Of a stretch of 64,000 bases of DNA, positions 28,193-37,059 are shown piece by piece. Location of the stretch: NCBI RefSeq assembly GCF_008086615.1, contig NZ_RXYB01000011.1, positions 48,501 through 112,500 of the forward strand, given 5' to 3'. The notes below the pieces were generated by a model. It worked only from the letters and a program-made list of their open reading frames with translations. It made no database searches and had not been told where the DNA came from. How positions within the stretch are numbered: the first letter of the stretch is position 1; each line of letters begins with the position of its first letter. Source of the DNA: Acetobacterium tundrae. GTDB lineage: Bacteria > Bacillota > Clostridia > Eubacteriales > Eubacteriaceae. A program made the translations under genes and the position numbers.

Positions 28193-30040
28193 TCACTTTA
28201 GTGGAGTAGGAACATGTTCCCGAAGCAGGTCGGCAAACTGTTTTGGCACAATGGGTTTACTGAAATAGTAACCTTGCATCTCATTACAGAAGTGGTCCTT
28301 TAAAAAATTCATTTGTTCTAGCGTTTCCACCCCTTCGGCGACTACATTTAAACTTAAAGTGTTGCCAATATTAATAATAGCCTGGGTGATATTATTGTCT
28401 TCAACTTCCTTCGGGACATTACGAATGAAGGAACGGTCAATCTTGAGCGTATCAATGGGGAAAACCTTAATTTGGGAAAAAGACGAGTAATTGGCACCGA
28501 AATTGTCCATGGCCAACCGCACTCCCAAGCTTTTAATTTCATTCAATACAGAAATCATATGTGTAATATCATATAATACCATATTTTCTTTAATTTCAAG
28601 TTCCAGAAGATTTGGTGCCATACCCGTTTCTTTCAGAACGATCCTGACATCTTCTATCAGATTGTCATCCTTGAGTTGCTGTAACGACAAATTGATCGAC
28701 ATGCAGACGTTTGGAAGCCCTTGCTTTTGCCATGCAACGTTTTGAGCGCACGCCATCCTCATTACCCACTTACCGATGGATAGAATCAATCCTGTTTCTT
28801 CTGCCACGGGAATGAATTGTGTCGGGGTTACCGAACCAAGCGATAGATTCTGCCAGCGCAACAATTCCTCTACTCCAGTAATCATATTTGTTTTGAAATC
28901 AACTTTTGCCTGATAGTGCAAAGAGAACTCATTGCGCTCCAACGCATGCCGCAGGTTTGCCTCAATAGACAATCGTTCAGTTGATTGTAATTGAATACTT
29001 TTGGAGTAGAACTGGTAGTCATTTCGGCCTTCTTCTTTGGCAAAATAAAGGGCTATATCCGCATTTTTCATCAGTGATTGTGCATCCTCTCCATCTGTTG
29101 GATAAATACTGATGCCGATACTCGCCGTTATATGGCATTCTTCACCCAGAAGAACCACCGGTTTGATCGTATTGATAAGTATCTTGCGGACGACAATTCC
29201 GACTTGTCTCAACGTAGTTACGTCCTCGATTAATATGATGAATTCATCGCCTCCCTGACGGGCAACGATATCGGCCGCACGTAGCGTTTGCTGAAATCGT
29301 TGGGCAATATCCTGCAATAGTTGATCGCCTGCATCATGACCTTTGGTATCGTTGATAATCTTGAAATGATCAAGATCGATGAAGAAAACGGCTAACTGTT
29401 GTTTATGATGTCGTGCAGACTGGATTGAGTGATTCAGTAGTTGACTGAACATCAAACGGTTGGGCAGTCCTGTCAGGCTATCGTGGGTGGCGAGGTACTG
29501 AATCTGTTCTTCGGCGCGTTTACGTTCAGTGATGTCATGCCCAACTCCGCGAAAACCGGTTATCCTGTTCTCCTTGTCCCATTTGGGGAAAATAGAGAAC
29601 TCAACTGAGGCTATGGTCCCGCCTATTTGGATATATTCACAGAGAAAATTTTTAGTTGAGTCATTTTTTTTAAGGACATGATGGAATAATCTGGAGACCG
29701 AATTTAAATCTTCCTTTTTTACGAAGCTTTGAAAATTCATGCCGATGAGTTCATTTTGAGAATAGCCTAAACCTTTAGCAAAAATATCGTTAAAAAAAGT
29801 GATGTCGTAAGCTAGGTCTGTTTCAAAATACCATTCCTCCATCTCTTCCATGATGGTTCGATATCTCTCTTCGGACTGCCTGAGATCTTCTTCAATTTGC
29901 TTGCGTTTGATAATCTCCGCGTAAAGCTCATCCGTCTTTTCCAGTACGCTCTTTTCATATACATCAAGCAATTGTTCCAGAGCTGCTATTTGAGACTTGA
30001 AAAGCTGATTTTCAACAACCATAATGCCATCATCATCCAT
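28193..30040 (-). CDS. PAS-GGDEF-EAL protein, probable diguanylate cyclase
   Basis: 615 aa. A coiled coil (20-55) leads into a PAS domain (about 55-175), then GGDEF (263-267, RQGGDEF, intact) with an RxxD inhibitory site (RAAD, 254-257). The EAL domain is weakened: EAL reads EEL (391-393), ELTE reads EIKE, and DDFGTGYSS reads DNFGANYSS (Asp512, Asn513), losing one metal ligand, though KIDRSF and AEGVET remain. Cyclase activity with product inhibition is likely; phosphodiesterase activity is doubtful. GGAAGGAG precedes the ATG. It begins 6 bases after the stop of the broken gene 30047-30838. Confidence 0.92.
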   Translation of the reverse strand: MDDDGIMVVENQLFKSQIAALEQLLDVYEKSVLEKTDELYAEIIKRKQIEEDLRQSEERYRTIMEEMEEWYFETDLAYDITFFNDIFAKGLGYSQNELIGMNFQSFVKKEDLNSVSRLFHHVLKKNDSTKNFLCEYIQIGGTIASVEFSIFPKWDKENRITGFRGVGHDITERKRAEEQIQYLATHDSLTGLPNRLMFSQLLNHSIQSARHHKQQLAVFFIDLDHFKIINDTKGHDAGDQLLQDIAQRFQQTLRAADIVARQGGDEFIILIEDVTTLRQVGIVVRKILINTIKPVVLLGEECHITASIGISIYPTDGEDAQSLMKNADIALYFAKEEGRNDYQFYSKSIQLQSTERLSIEANLRHALERNEFSLHYQAKVDFKTNMITGVEELLRWQNLSLGSVTPTQFIPVAEETGLILSIGKWVMRMACAQNVAWQKQGLPNVCMSINLSLQQLKDDNLIEDVRIVLKETGMAPNLLELEIKENMVLYDITHMISVLNEIKSLGVRLAMDNFGANYSSFSQIKVFPIDTLKIDRSFIRNVPKEVEDNNITQAIINIGNTLSLNVVAEGVETLEQMNFLKDHFCNEMQGYYFSKPIVPKQFADLLREHVPTPLK

Positions 30041-30046
30041 TTTTGC

Positions 30047-30838
30047 TAGTCTCCTTCCATTACGTTTGGCAAGTGATCTTCACCCGGGCGAGCGAACACC
30101 GTTTTTTCAAAGGGTAATACCGCCAGTTTTATGTTCAATGACAGGTTCTTAAAAAGATCCGCCGTTTTCCTTGAAATAGGGACTCAAAGAAATATAATAA
30201 TCACAAAGATATCCAGCATGGGGAGCATTCCGCCAAATCCCATAACTGACTTTATCTGATAGGGAACGACAAATTCTTTTTGGGCGGGGATATAAGGACT
30301 ACCGAGTGCTTGTGGAACAAGAAACACGCCATAGCTCTTCTGCTCAATATCCAGCAGGAATGCTGGATCCGGTTTCACAACTGAACGCACATCCAGTCCC
30401 AACTGCTTGATCAGATTTCGCATCAGTCGGAATCTGATGGATGACCTCCTCGCATGGTAGCGGAATCGCCCTATGCCCATTTGATGATCCTCTCTGTTTC
30501 CATTCCTCGTTTTCCCCAACGGTCCCTAAAAGGGTAAAACACTTCATCTTCGGCAGGGGAGTGCTCCCACCGAGCAGGTTTATAGCAAAGGATTTAAGCT
30601 CATCATCAAGATCTGCATAGGTCTGAGTCTTGAAAAAGCGGATCAGCGTACAGGCACGTTCACCGGTTTGTCCGTCAATCAGGGTGTCGTACAGATAGTT
30701 CACGATCCTGCCCGCCACCGCCTCCATACTTGAAGCCCCCACACCCATGGTCCGTACCGCCCTGCCACATTCCGTTACTTCATGGATGGTGAAATTTGTT
30801 AGATCAAAGGTAATCAATCCTTCATTCTGATTGCTCAT
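30047..30838 (-). pseudogene. Broken conserved gene paired with the downstream GGDEF protein
   Basis: Frame one (30838 to about 30430) starts MSNQNEGLITFDLTNF with a good ribosome binding site and contains NGHRAIPLPCEEVIHQ. It then slips to a second frame reading LMRNLIKQLGLDV, PDPAFLLDIEQ, GSPYIPAQKEFVVPY and MGFGGMLP. An in-frame TGA at 30181-30183 follows, yet the same frame continues VPISRKTADLFKNLSLNIKLAVLPF to a TAG at 30047. I know this as an uncharacterised family encoded next to sensor kinases and GGDEF proteins. A frameshift plus a stop make it a pseudogene. Confidence 0.8.
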
Positions 30839-30953
30839 TTTTTCGTTGCTCCTTTCTTTCAGCGGTCAATTTTAATTATAAATCAATAAAGGGTGATGAA
30901 GTAATCAAGATACTCTTAACTTAGCTTGAGAACATTCCAGTTTTCTCCATTTA

Positions 30954-32342
30954 TTATACTGTCTTTTTTAATATCTTATTTTGATACATTTTCTCATCTG
31001 CCACTTTTATGACTTCATTCGCAGTTAATTTGCTGTCTGCTATAAGTTCTAATATACCATAACTAAACGAATGTTTATACGGCTTTAACCCTTTCTTATC
31101 ATATGCTTCTAATTTTTCATTTATTCGATTGATTACTTTTTCAACATCGGATTCATGACACCCCGGAAAAATAATGAGAAACTCATCTCCTCCCATTCGG
31201 CTCACCGCATCAATCTCACGGATAGATGATTTAATACTGGTGGTAATTAAATTAATTAAACTGTCTCCCTCTTCATGTCCATACGTATCATTAGCATTTT
31301 TGAGTCCATCCACATCAAGAAAACATACTGATAAATGCATGCCTTTTTTTGACGCCAGATCTAATTCTTTCTCCAATATCATAAATCCAGTTCTGCGGTT
31401 AGAAACCCCTGTCATTGGGTCTGTATATGCAAAATATTCGAGTTCCTCTTTTGCTAATTTTTTTTGAGTAATATCCCTGAAAACAACCACAGCCCCTGCA
31501 CTCGGGTCTCCTTCCACAATGGGTGTAATAATGTATTCCACAGGAAAGCATGTCCCATCTTTTCGCCAGAAGATATCGTCATCACTACGATAAACCGTTC
31601 CATCCTTTTCAGCTCCAAAAAGAGGACAATCCGCTTCAGGATAAGAAGAATTGTCACTTTTTGTGTGATGCCATATATGATGGCTTTTCTTACCAAGTAG
31701 TTCATCCGATTCCCAGCCTACCATTTGTGCGGCAGCCGAATTAATAAAAGTAAGCCGGCCCTCTGCATCAACACCATAGATTCCATCACCAACAGCATGA
31801 AGGATCAGCTCATTCTGCTTTAATGCTTTTTCCATTTCGGTGGTCCGTTCTCCGACTAATTTCTCCAGGTGAATCGGATAATTTCTAAGCTCATTGACGG
31901 TACCCACCAAGCCTGCGAATCCCAGATAGATGTTGATCAACTCCCTTGGAATGGGTTCGGTTGATTTGTGGGCAATGATCATAATTTTATCCACTTGATC
32001 GCAATTCATAATGGGTACAAAAACTGACCTTAAAGGTTCTGGTGACTTTATTTCTTCCAGAGCGATAAATCCACTCTCGATGGTATCTAGAATAATCTTT
32101 TCAATTGTACCATCACTCGAACTTAAGAGAAGTTCAAACTCGGAAGAAGTGCTAGAATGAACTCTGATTTTATTGTTTTTGTCACTTTGAACAAAGACCA
32201 CCCATTCTGCATTAAAATACTCTACGATCAAACTGCCCGTATGCTCCCAAATATCCTGCATTGGTGTCAGCCGCAGAATATATTGGGTCGCTTTTATAAA
32301 ACTTTCAATTTGGAATATGTTTCCTGCTTGTGCTTTCACCAT
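30954..32342 (-). CDS. GAF-like/PAS-GGDEF diguanylate cyclase coupled to the corrinoid operon
   Basis: 462 aa. Residues 1-155 look like a GAF-type domain, 170-295 are PAS, 300-460 are GGDEF with an intact site (GGDEF 384-388) and an RxxD inhibitory site (REID, 375-378). It should make c-di-GMP with product feedback. Its ATG (32340-32342) overlaps the TAA of the corrinoid activator gene by one base (TAATG), so it is translated together with the corrinoid methyltransferase operon. PAS or GAF ligand unknown; a redox or one-carbon signal would fit (inference). No terminator separates it from that operon. Confidence 0.93.
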   Translation of the reverse strand: MVKAQAGNIFQIESFIKATQYILRLTPMQDIWEHTGSLIVEYFNAEWVVFVQSDKNNKIRVHSSTSSEFELLLSSSDGTIEKIILDTIESGFIALEEIKSPEPLRSVFVPIMNCDQVDKIMIIAHKSTEPIPRELINIYLGFAGLVGTVNELRNYPIHLEKLVGERTTEMEKALKQNELILHAVGDGIYGVDAEGRLTFINSAAAQMVGWESDELLGKKSHHIWHHTKSDNSSYPEADCPLFGAEKDGTVYRSDDDIFWRKDGTCFPVEYIITPIVEGDPSAGAVVVFRDITQKKLAKEELEYFAYTDPMTGVSNRRTGFMILEKELDLASKKGMHLSVCFLDVDGLKNANDTYGHEEGDSLINLITTSIKSSIREIDAVSRMGGDEFLIIFPGCHESDVEKVINRINEKLEAYDKKGLKPYKHSFSYGILELIADSKLTANEVIKVADEKMYQNKILKKTV

Positions 32343-33964
32343 TATATTTGCTCTCCCATTGGTTTTAAAAAAAGATTTTCTAAAAACACGTTGTAGAATT
32401 CCGGATAATTTGCTAAATTAATGAGCTCAGCCTTGCTTTTTATATTTTTTACCAAATCTATGTCATTCCCATTTAATAATAGCATTTCACACCCGGCTAA
32501 AGCAGTATCTCCCGCTAGTATAACATTTTGAGGCGCAATTTCTGGTAGAAGACCGATTTTTTGCGCATTTTCCACATTTAAAAAAACGCCAAACGCTCCA
32601 CAGACAACTATTTTTTTAATATTTGCCAGGTTCATTCCGGCATTATCCAATAAACAGTCAATTCCTGTTCCCACAGCAGCCTTGGCACGTTGAAAAACAT
32701 CAATGTCATGATTATTAATGCTGATTTTATGCTTTTCATCCAAAACGAAAGACCCTTCAGTTATGTCATGTGATAGAAACTTTCCATTAGCGTTAAGTTT
32801 GCCCTGATTTACAAGAGCTGCGATTGCATCAACCATGCCTGAGCCGCAAATACCCCTTGGTTCCGCTGCGCCAATTACCTCGAAATGATAGTCAGCTTGG
32901 GCATCTGTCCAAGCAATCTTAAAGATAGCCCCGGGTTTTGCATGCATTCCACATGAAATACCACACCCTTCAAAAGCTGGGCCCCCCGCGGCAGAAGTTA
33001 CCCATAATTTATTAGAATCCCACAAGGCAATTTCAGTATTCGTTCCAAAATCAATGAGTAAAGTTACGTCTAACTGATCCATGATTTGTGTGGCGAGAAC
33101 ACCGGCAATCAGGTCTGAGCCGACAAATCCGGCAAGAGGCTGAACAACTTCAATCGTTGCTTTTGGTGAAATTTTCCAAAGCTCACCCCAGCTTTTGCTG
33201 TCTTCAGGCTGGCAGTCAATCTCTTTTTCCCAAAATTCAGGATTTAGCATTAATTCATAGTTTTTTTCGGACAAAAGGGTAAGCATAGATGTATTTCCCA
33301 CAATTATCACCTGTTCAATTTGTTCAAGATCGATAAATTCTCTTGAGGCAATATCCCAAATGGCCTCGCCGATTGAATTTCGTGCTGCCATGCCTAGCTT
33401 TTGTGCATTCTCAACTGATTTGCATGCGGCAGTCAATCTTGTCATAACATCAGAGCCGAAACAATATTGTCCATTTAAACCCTGGCGGTCTGCCACTCGT
33501 ATCTTTTTTTCCATATCCCAAACGGTAAGGCTGATATTCGTTGTCCCCAAATCGACAGAGACACCATAAGACTTTCGTTGGTTTTCAGTTTTATTATTCT
33601 TAAAAGGTTGGTCTTTATTCGATGTGTCAAAAAAATATTCATTATCTGGAATACTTCTCCAGTTCGATTCAAAAACAGAATAGAGCAATTCAATTCGAAC
33701 ATTTTGAAAAGGTTTGGTCTGACAGGCAAGACGAATCCCCTGGTTTATCTGGTTCTGGGAAAGATGAACCCTTTCATTTGGGTGGGGTTCATTTACTTCC
33801 CCGGCCTTGATATGAACCATACACAAACCACATGCCCCATTGCCCCGGCATCCGACAATGGTTGCCATTAACTGTGTTGTATCCAGTATTTCACGTATTG
33901 TCACACCTATTTCAAAGGGGATTTGATGTTGTTTTTCCTCTTGAACAAAAGATAATATTGGCAT
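32342..33964 (-). CDS. Corrinoid reductive activator (2Fe-2S ferredoxin + ASKHA ATPase, RACE type)
   Basis: 540 aa from the ATG at 33964. The N-terminal plant-type 2Fe-2S domain has Cys39, Cys45, Cys48 and Cys81 (CRGNGACGLC...C). After a linker, the ASKHA-fold ATPase begins at about 133 (SVDLGTTNIS) with a second phosphate loop (LLIDFGTNTEIAL) and GGPAFEGCGI. Such proteins use ATP hydrolysis to drive electrons onto cob(II)alamin and rescue methyltransferase corrinoid proteins, as in acetogen O-demethylases. It starts next to the methyltransferase stop and overlaps the downstream cyclase gene by one base. Confidence 0.93.
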   Translation of the reverse strand: MPILSFVQEEKQHQIPFEIGVTIREILDTTQLMATIVGCRGNGACGLCMVHIKAGEVNEPHPNERVHLSQNQINQGIRLACQTKPFQNVRIELLYSVFESNWRSIPDNEYFFDTSNKDQPFKNNKTENQRKSYGVSVDLGTTNISLTVWDMEKKIRVADRQGLNGQYCFGSDVMTRLTAACKSVENAQKLGMAARNSIGEAIWDIASREFIDLEQIEQVIIVGNTSMLTLLSEKNYELMLNPEFWEKEIDCQPEDSKSWGELWKISPKATIEVVQPLAGFVGSDLIAGVLATQIMDQLDVTLLIDFGTNTEIALWDSNKLWVTSAAGGPAFEGCGISCGMHAKPGAIFKIAWTDAQADYHFEVIGAAEPRGICGSGMVDAIAALVNQGKLNANGKFLSHDITEGSFVLDEKHKISINNHDIDVFQRAKAAVGTGIDCLLDNAGMNLANIKKIVVCGAFGVFLNVENAQKIGLLPEIAPQNVILAGDTALAGCEMLLLNGNDIDLVKNIKSKAELINLANYPEFYNVFLENLFLKPMGEQI

Positions 33965-33968
33965 AAGG

Positions 33969-34982
33969 TCACCCTCTTTCCTTTGTCGCATTTACCATAG
34001 CGGCAATATTTTCCGGACGTGACTGAGGTGGAATTTCACAGCCGGAAGAGAGGATAAACCCACCCCGGGATTCAAAGGAATCTAAAAGCTCAGAGGATTT
34101 GGCAGCAATTTCTTCTGGCCTATCTTCAATAAACGATAGTGATTTAATGTTTCCATCCAGGCACATATCAGGGAGCATCTCTGCCGCTTGTTGAGGGGTA
34201 ACATAATAATCGATATTTACAATATCAACCCCAATACTCGGATAAAAGGGTAAAATAGAAGCTGATGGACCGGCAATATGAAGCCAGTTGGCAATGGAAC
34301 CTGCTTCGGCAAAAGTCTTGCATAGCTTTTGAAGCTGTGGCAACTCAATTTCTCTAAAAAATTGGGGAGGGACTACAGCAGGAGATGCAGAGGGATCAAA
34401 TACCAGTGGTAAATGAGCGCCCGCATGGATTTGGGCGAGACCAAATTCAATGGCTATTTCGGTGCAAAAATCCAGTAACTTAATAAACACGCCTGGTTCG
34501 TCAATGGCTAAATATAAAGCCTTTTCCATTCCCAGCAATTGGGTGGCGATGGTCAGAGGACCCATCACACACCCTACCACCAGATGCTCATCTCCAAACT
34601 CACTACGAAGGATTTTTAGAGCTTTCAGCATTTCAGGCATACGTCCGGCCTCATTTGGGTCAGGCAAAACAAGATGATCAATCATGCCCGTATCCGGTAT
34701 TGCATACGTCTTCATTGTGGGATACATATCTTTTTTATATTCCAGAATTGCTCCCACCGCCTCTGCTTCCAAACTGGTGTCCATCACTGAAAACACGGCA
34801 TCATAGCCATATTTTTTAACCGCTTTGATCTGACACTCAGCGAGAATAAAACCATCTCTGACATATTCATCAACAGGAATTCTGGCCATAACACCAGCAA
34901 GACCAAATATTTGAGGAATCACCGGAACTCGGTCTGGTGTTTCAAATTTTAAGACTGCACTGATTCGCTCTAAACTATTCAT
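33969..34982 (-). CDS. Uroporphyrinogen-decarboxylase-fold cobalamin methyltransferase
   Basis: 337 aa from the ATG at 34982 (GGGGGTGA, 5 bases upstream). MtaA/CmuA-type URO-D fold: ERISAVLKFETPDRVPVIP at the start, VMGPLT, and FILSSGCEIPP near the end. The zinc motif HxC...C of coenzyme-M methyltransferases is altered: LHIAG gives His235 and Ala237, while Cys315 remains. It moves a methyl group to or from the corrinoid protein encoded just upstream, with which it overlaps by 8 bases. Whether it is the substrate-side or the tetrahydrofolate-side enzyme cannot be told; no MtaB/MttB-type partner is nearby. Confidence 0.9.
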   Translation of the reverse strand: MNSLERISAVLKFETPDRVPVIPQIFGLAGVMARIPVDEYVRDGFILAECQIKAVKKYGYDAVFSVMDTSLEAEAVGAILEYKKDMYPTMKTYAIPDTGMIDHLVLPDPNEAGRMPEMLKALKILRSEFGDEHLVVGCVMGPLTIATQLLGMEKALYLAIDEPGVFIKLLDFCTEIAIEFGLAQIHAGAHLPLVFDPSASPAVVPPQFFREIELPQLQKLCKTFAEAGSIANWLHIAGPSASILPFYPSIGVDIVNIDYYVTPQQAAEMLPDMCLDGNIKSLSFIEDRPEEIAAKSSELLDSFESRGGFILSSGCEIPPQSRPENIAAMVNATKERG

Positions 34983-35622
34983 TTGATTCACCCCCAGATA
35001 GTTGTTCCAAATAGTTAACGCTGTCAAATGCCGTTTCTGCGAGAAAATCCACATTAAGATTTTCCATTGATGATTGCTTAAGCGCAGCGCCTCCGACCAT
35101 AATTTTTGGCACATAAATTCCTCGTGCCTGCATCTGTTCCTTTACTTGTTTTACCATTGGGATTACTGGAAAAATTAATCCGCTTAACCCTATTGCGAGT
35201 GGTTTTTCCTTTTCTATGACGTCTAAAAGCCTTTCAATCGGGCAGTTTTTCCCACAATCAACCACCTGGTATCCGTTTGCGATTAAAATCATCTTGAGAA
35301 TGTTCTTTCCAATATCGTGTACATCACCCTCCAGAACTGCTAAGACAATCGTTCCTTTTCTTGCTGTCACCATTTCACCGGAAGGGAACAGATATTTCAT
35401 CACTTCCATTGCGGCTCGCCCGGTCAGCATGATTTCCAAAAGGTTGAACTGCTCCATCGTACATTTTTCATCCAGCTGCGCCATTGCTACCTCAATCCCG
35501 TTAACAACTATTTCCTTGGCACTAATCCCAGTGTCACATAAATTCCTAGCCAGATCGAGGGACTGGGTGCAGTCCCCAATAACAATCGCTTCTACCAGAG
35601 GTTCCATCATTTTTGCTGTCAT
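34975..35622 (-). CDS. Corrinoid (cobalamin-binding) methyl-carrier protein
   Basis: 215 aa, MtaC/MtvC-type. The N-terminal helical cap domain (1-85) is followed by the Rossmann-like B12 domain with DVHDIG (Asp100, His102, Gly105; His102 is the lower cobalt ligand), GLSGL and VGGAAL. It carries the methyl group between methyltransferases. First gene of a four-gene unit: corrinoid protein, methyltransferase, activator, diguanylate cyclase. All joins are overlaps or under 5 bases. Confidence 0.94.
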   Translation of the reverse strand: MTAKMMEPLVEAIVIGDCTQSLDLARNLCDTGISAKEIVVNGIEVAMAQLDEKCTMEQFNLLEIMLTGRAAMEVMKYLFPSGEMVTARKGTIVLAVLEGDVHDIGKNILKMILIANGYQVVDCGKNCPIERLLDVIEKEKPLAIGLSGLIFPVIPMVKQVKEQMQARGIYVPKIMVGGAALKQSSMENLNVDFLAETAFDSVNYLEQLSGGESNE

Positions 35623-35804
35623 TCCAAACCATCTTCCTTCTAAAATAATTAATAAAAAGCAGAATTCTTTGTCGGTTGAAGTCGCTTTGAATAGTATTAT
35701 TAATACCCATATTTTTCTGTCAAAACCAATCTTTTAAAGTCATCAACCTGGATTACCACTTCAAATCAGTCGAGATCAGTGTGACATTATAATTTGATAA
35801 CAGT

Positions 35805-36099
35805 GAATTAAAATAGATTATTGGTGAATCATTAGTAAGCATTGTTACCATCTGCCTCTAAAAGAGGCTCTTATCTAGTTTTTTCTTTTTTTGCTTCTTC
35901 CTGCTGTTCATGTATGTATCTTTTTATAGCTTCTTCAGTAATGTTTCCGCTGGTCGATACATAGTACCCTCTTGCCCGAAACGATCGATTCCATTTTGTG
36001 TGCGATAGACTTGAACTGTTCCATTTACCCTAATCTCTCCAGCACAGCTGGGGGGGATTAATATTTTCTATTTAACTGGTTCTCTTCAAATAAAGCCAT
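35805..36099 (-). pseudogene. Relic of a second PilZ-type GGDEF/EAL gene, interrupted by other DNA
   Basis: At 36099 an ideal AAGGAGG site precedes MALFEENQLNRK, like the start of the PilZ protein gene at 26748 (MAIFGENLFTKK). At 35852-35805 the frame reads TNDSPIIYFNSL, like that protein's end (TDDSPTIYFNSI). Nearly the whole gene between is gone and the space holds an IS200/IS605 transposase tail. The rest of the 35623-36430 gap (35623-35800 and 36120-36430) shows no gene. Confidence 0.65.
35871..36003 (-). pseudogene. IS200/IS605 TnpA C-terminal fragment
   Basis: Reads NRSFRARGYYVSTSGNITEEAIKRYI...-stop, the tyrosine-containing end of a Y1 transposase: the YYVST element holds the catalytic tyrosine region. 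The HUH half is missing. It sits inside the relic of a PilZ-type gene. Confidence 0.75.
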
Positions 36100-36430
36100 A
36101 CTTGACCTCCTTATCATTATTTTTTTAATTGATATGGTAAATTTAACCTTTTTATACATCAAGAGTTTTATTATAAAATAACGATTTATATATTGATTTA
36201 TTTTTGCAACTAAGTTGTCCCGCCCCAGTTAATGAGATTAAGAAGGCAATGCGATGAAACGTGATGAAAAAGAGTTTAAGCAAGAAGGTGAAGAGACATA
36301 AAACGGAGAATTAATTTAAAAATTGCGCCATTTTGTAATGTGTAACAAAAACGCAAATTTGGAATATAAGATTAAAAATTCAATGATTCAGATTAGTGGA
36401 GTTTCTATTGAACATTTGTATTGTACTCGT

Positions 36431-36982
36431 TCATGGATCAATAGAAAATTCTTTTTGTTTAAGCAACACTGTATTCATGTCAACAGTTCCTCTGCTGGCA
36501 TATGTATCTGGAGCATAGCCAATTACAACTATTTTTACATTTGTTTCTTCTGCCGTCACATTCTTAAGCAGAGCAATTGATTGAACATATTCTCCTGGTT
36601 TAATAATACCGCTTTTGGCAAGTACCTTGCCATTTTTATCCTGCAATTCGGTCTTCATCCATACATCATTTGATGCAGGATTGGTTAGATTGATATCGAC
36701 GCTGTTATTTTTGACGAATAGCCTGCCGCAAAGCTTAATCTCAAACCCTTGTTCCACATTCACGGTGGTGTAACCTAAATCGATATCCGGTGTAGGCTCT
36801 CCGACTTGTGCTGATGGATCAAACCCGGGAGGAACAAATTGGAGGGGCGTGTTCAATCGCTGAAAGAGTATAATCCCAGTCAGTATCAAGGCTATGAGGA
36901 TGACGCCAATAAGTGCCAGGTACAAAACCACGGTTTTTCTGGACGCTTTTGAATGTTGAGGGATCTCTCTGTTGGTATTCAT
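36431..36982 (-). CDS. Membrane-anchored protein of the surface locus, unknown function
   Basis: 183 aa. A basic N-terminus (1-17) and one membrane helix (about 18-42, VVLYLALIGVILIALILTG) put the rest outside. The outer part has a short Pro/Asp linker then a beta-rich domain of about 110 residues. Similar layout (helix, Pro-rich linker, beta-rich tail) is seen in the C-terminal half of the GLUG protein at 37920. AAAGGAA precedes the ATG. It follows the other surface genes but behind a terminator, so it may be made at a lower level. Confidence 0.75.
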   Translation of the reverse strand: MNTNREIPQHSKASRKTVVLYLALIGVILIALILTGIILFQRLNTPLQFVPPGFDPSAQVGEPTPDIDLGYTTVNVEQGFEIKLCGRLFVKNNSVDINLTNPASNDVWMKTELQDKNGKVLAKSGIIKPGEYVQSIALLKNVTAEETNVKIVVIGYAPDTYASRGTVDMNTVLLKQKEFSIDP

Positions 36983-37013
36983 CAGTTATTCCTTTCAGCA
37001 TTTATATTTTATA

Positions 37014-37042
37014 TAAAAAGGGCAGATTGCCTGCCCTTTTCT
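37014..37042 (-). terminator. Intrinsic terminator after the exported protein gene
   Basis: On the minus strand AAAAGGGCAG, loop GCAAT, CTGCCCTTTTT forms a 10-bp perfect stem followed by T-rich sequence (37016-37041). It lies 20 bases after the gene at 37060 and should end most surface-operon transcripts. Confidence 0.85.
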
Positions 37043-37059
37043 GAAACTATCTTACTTTT

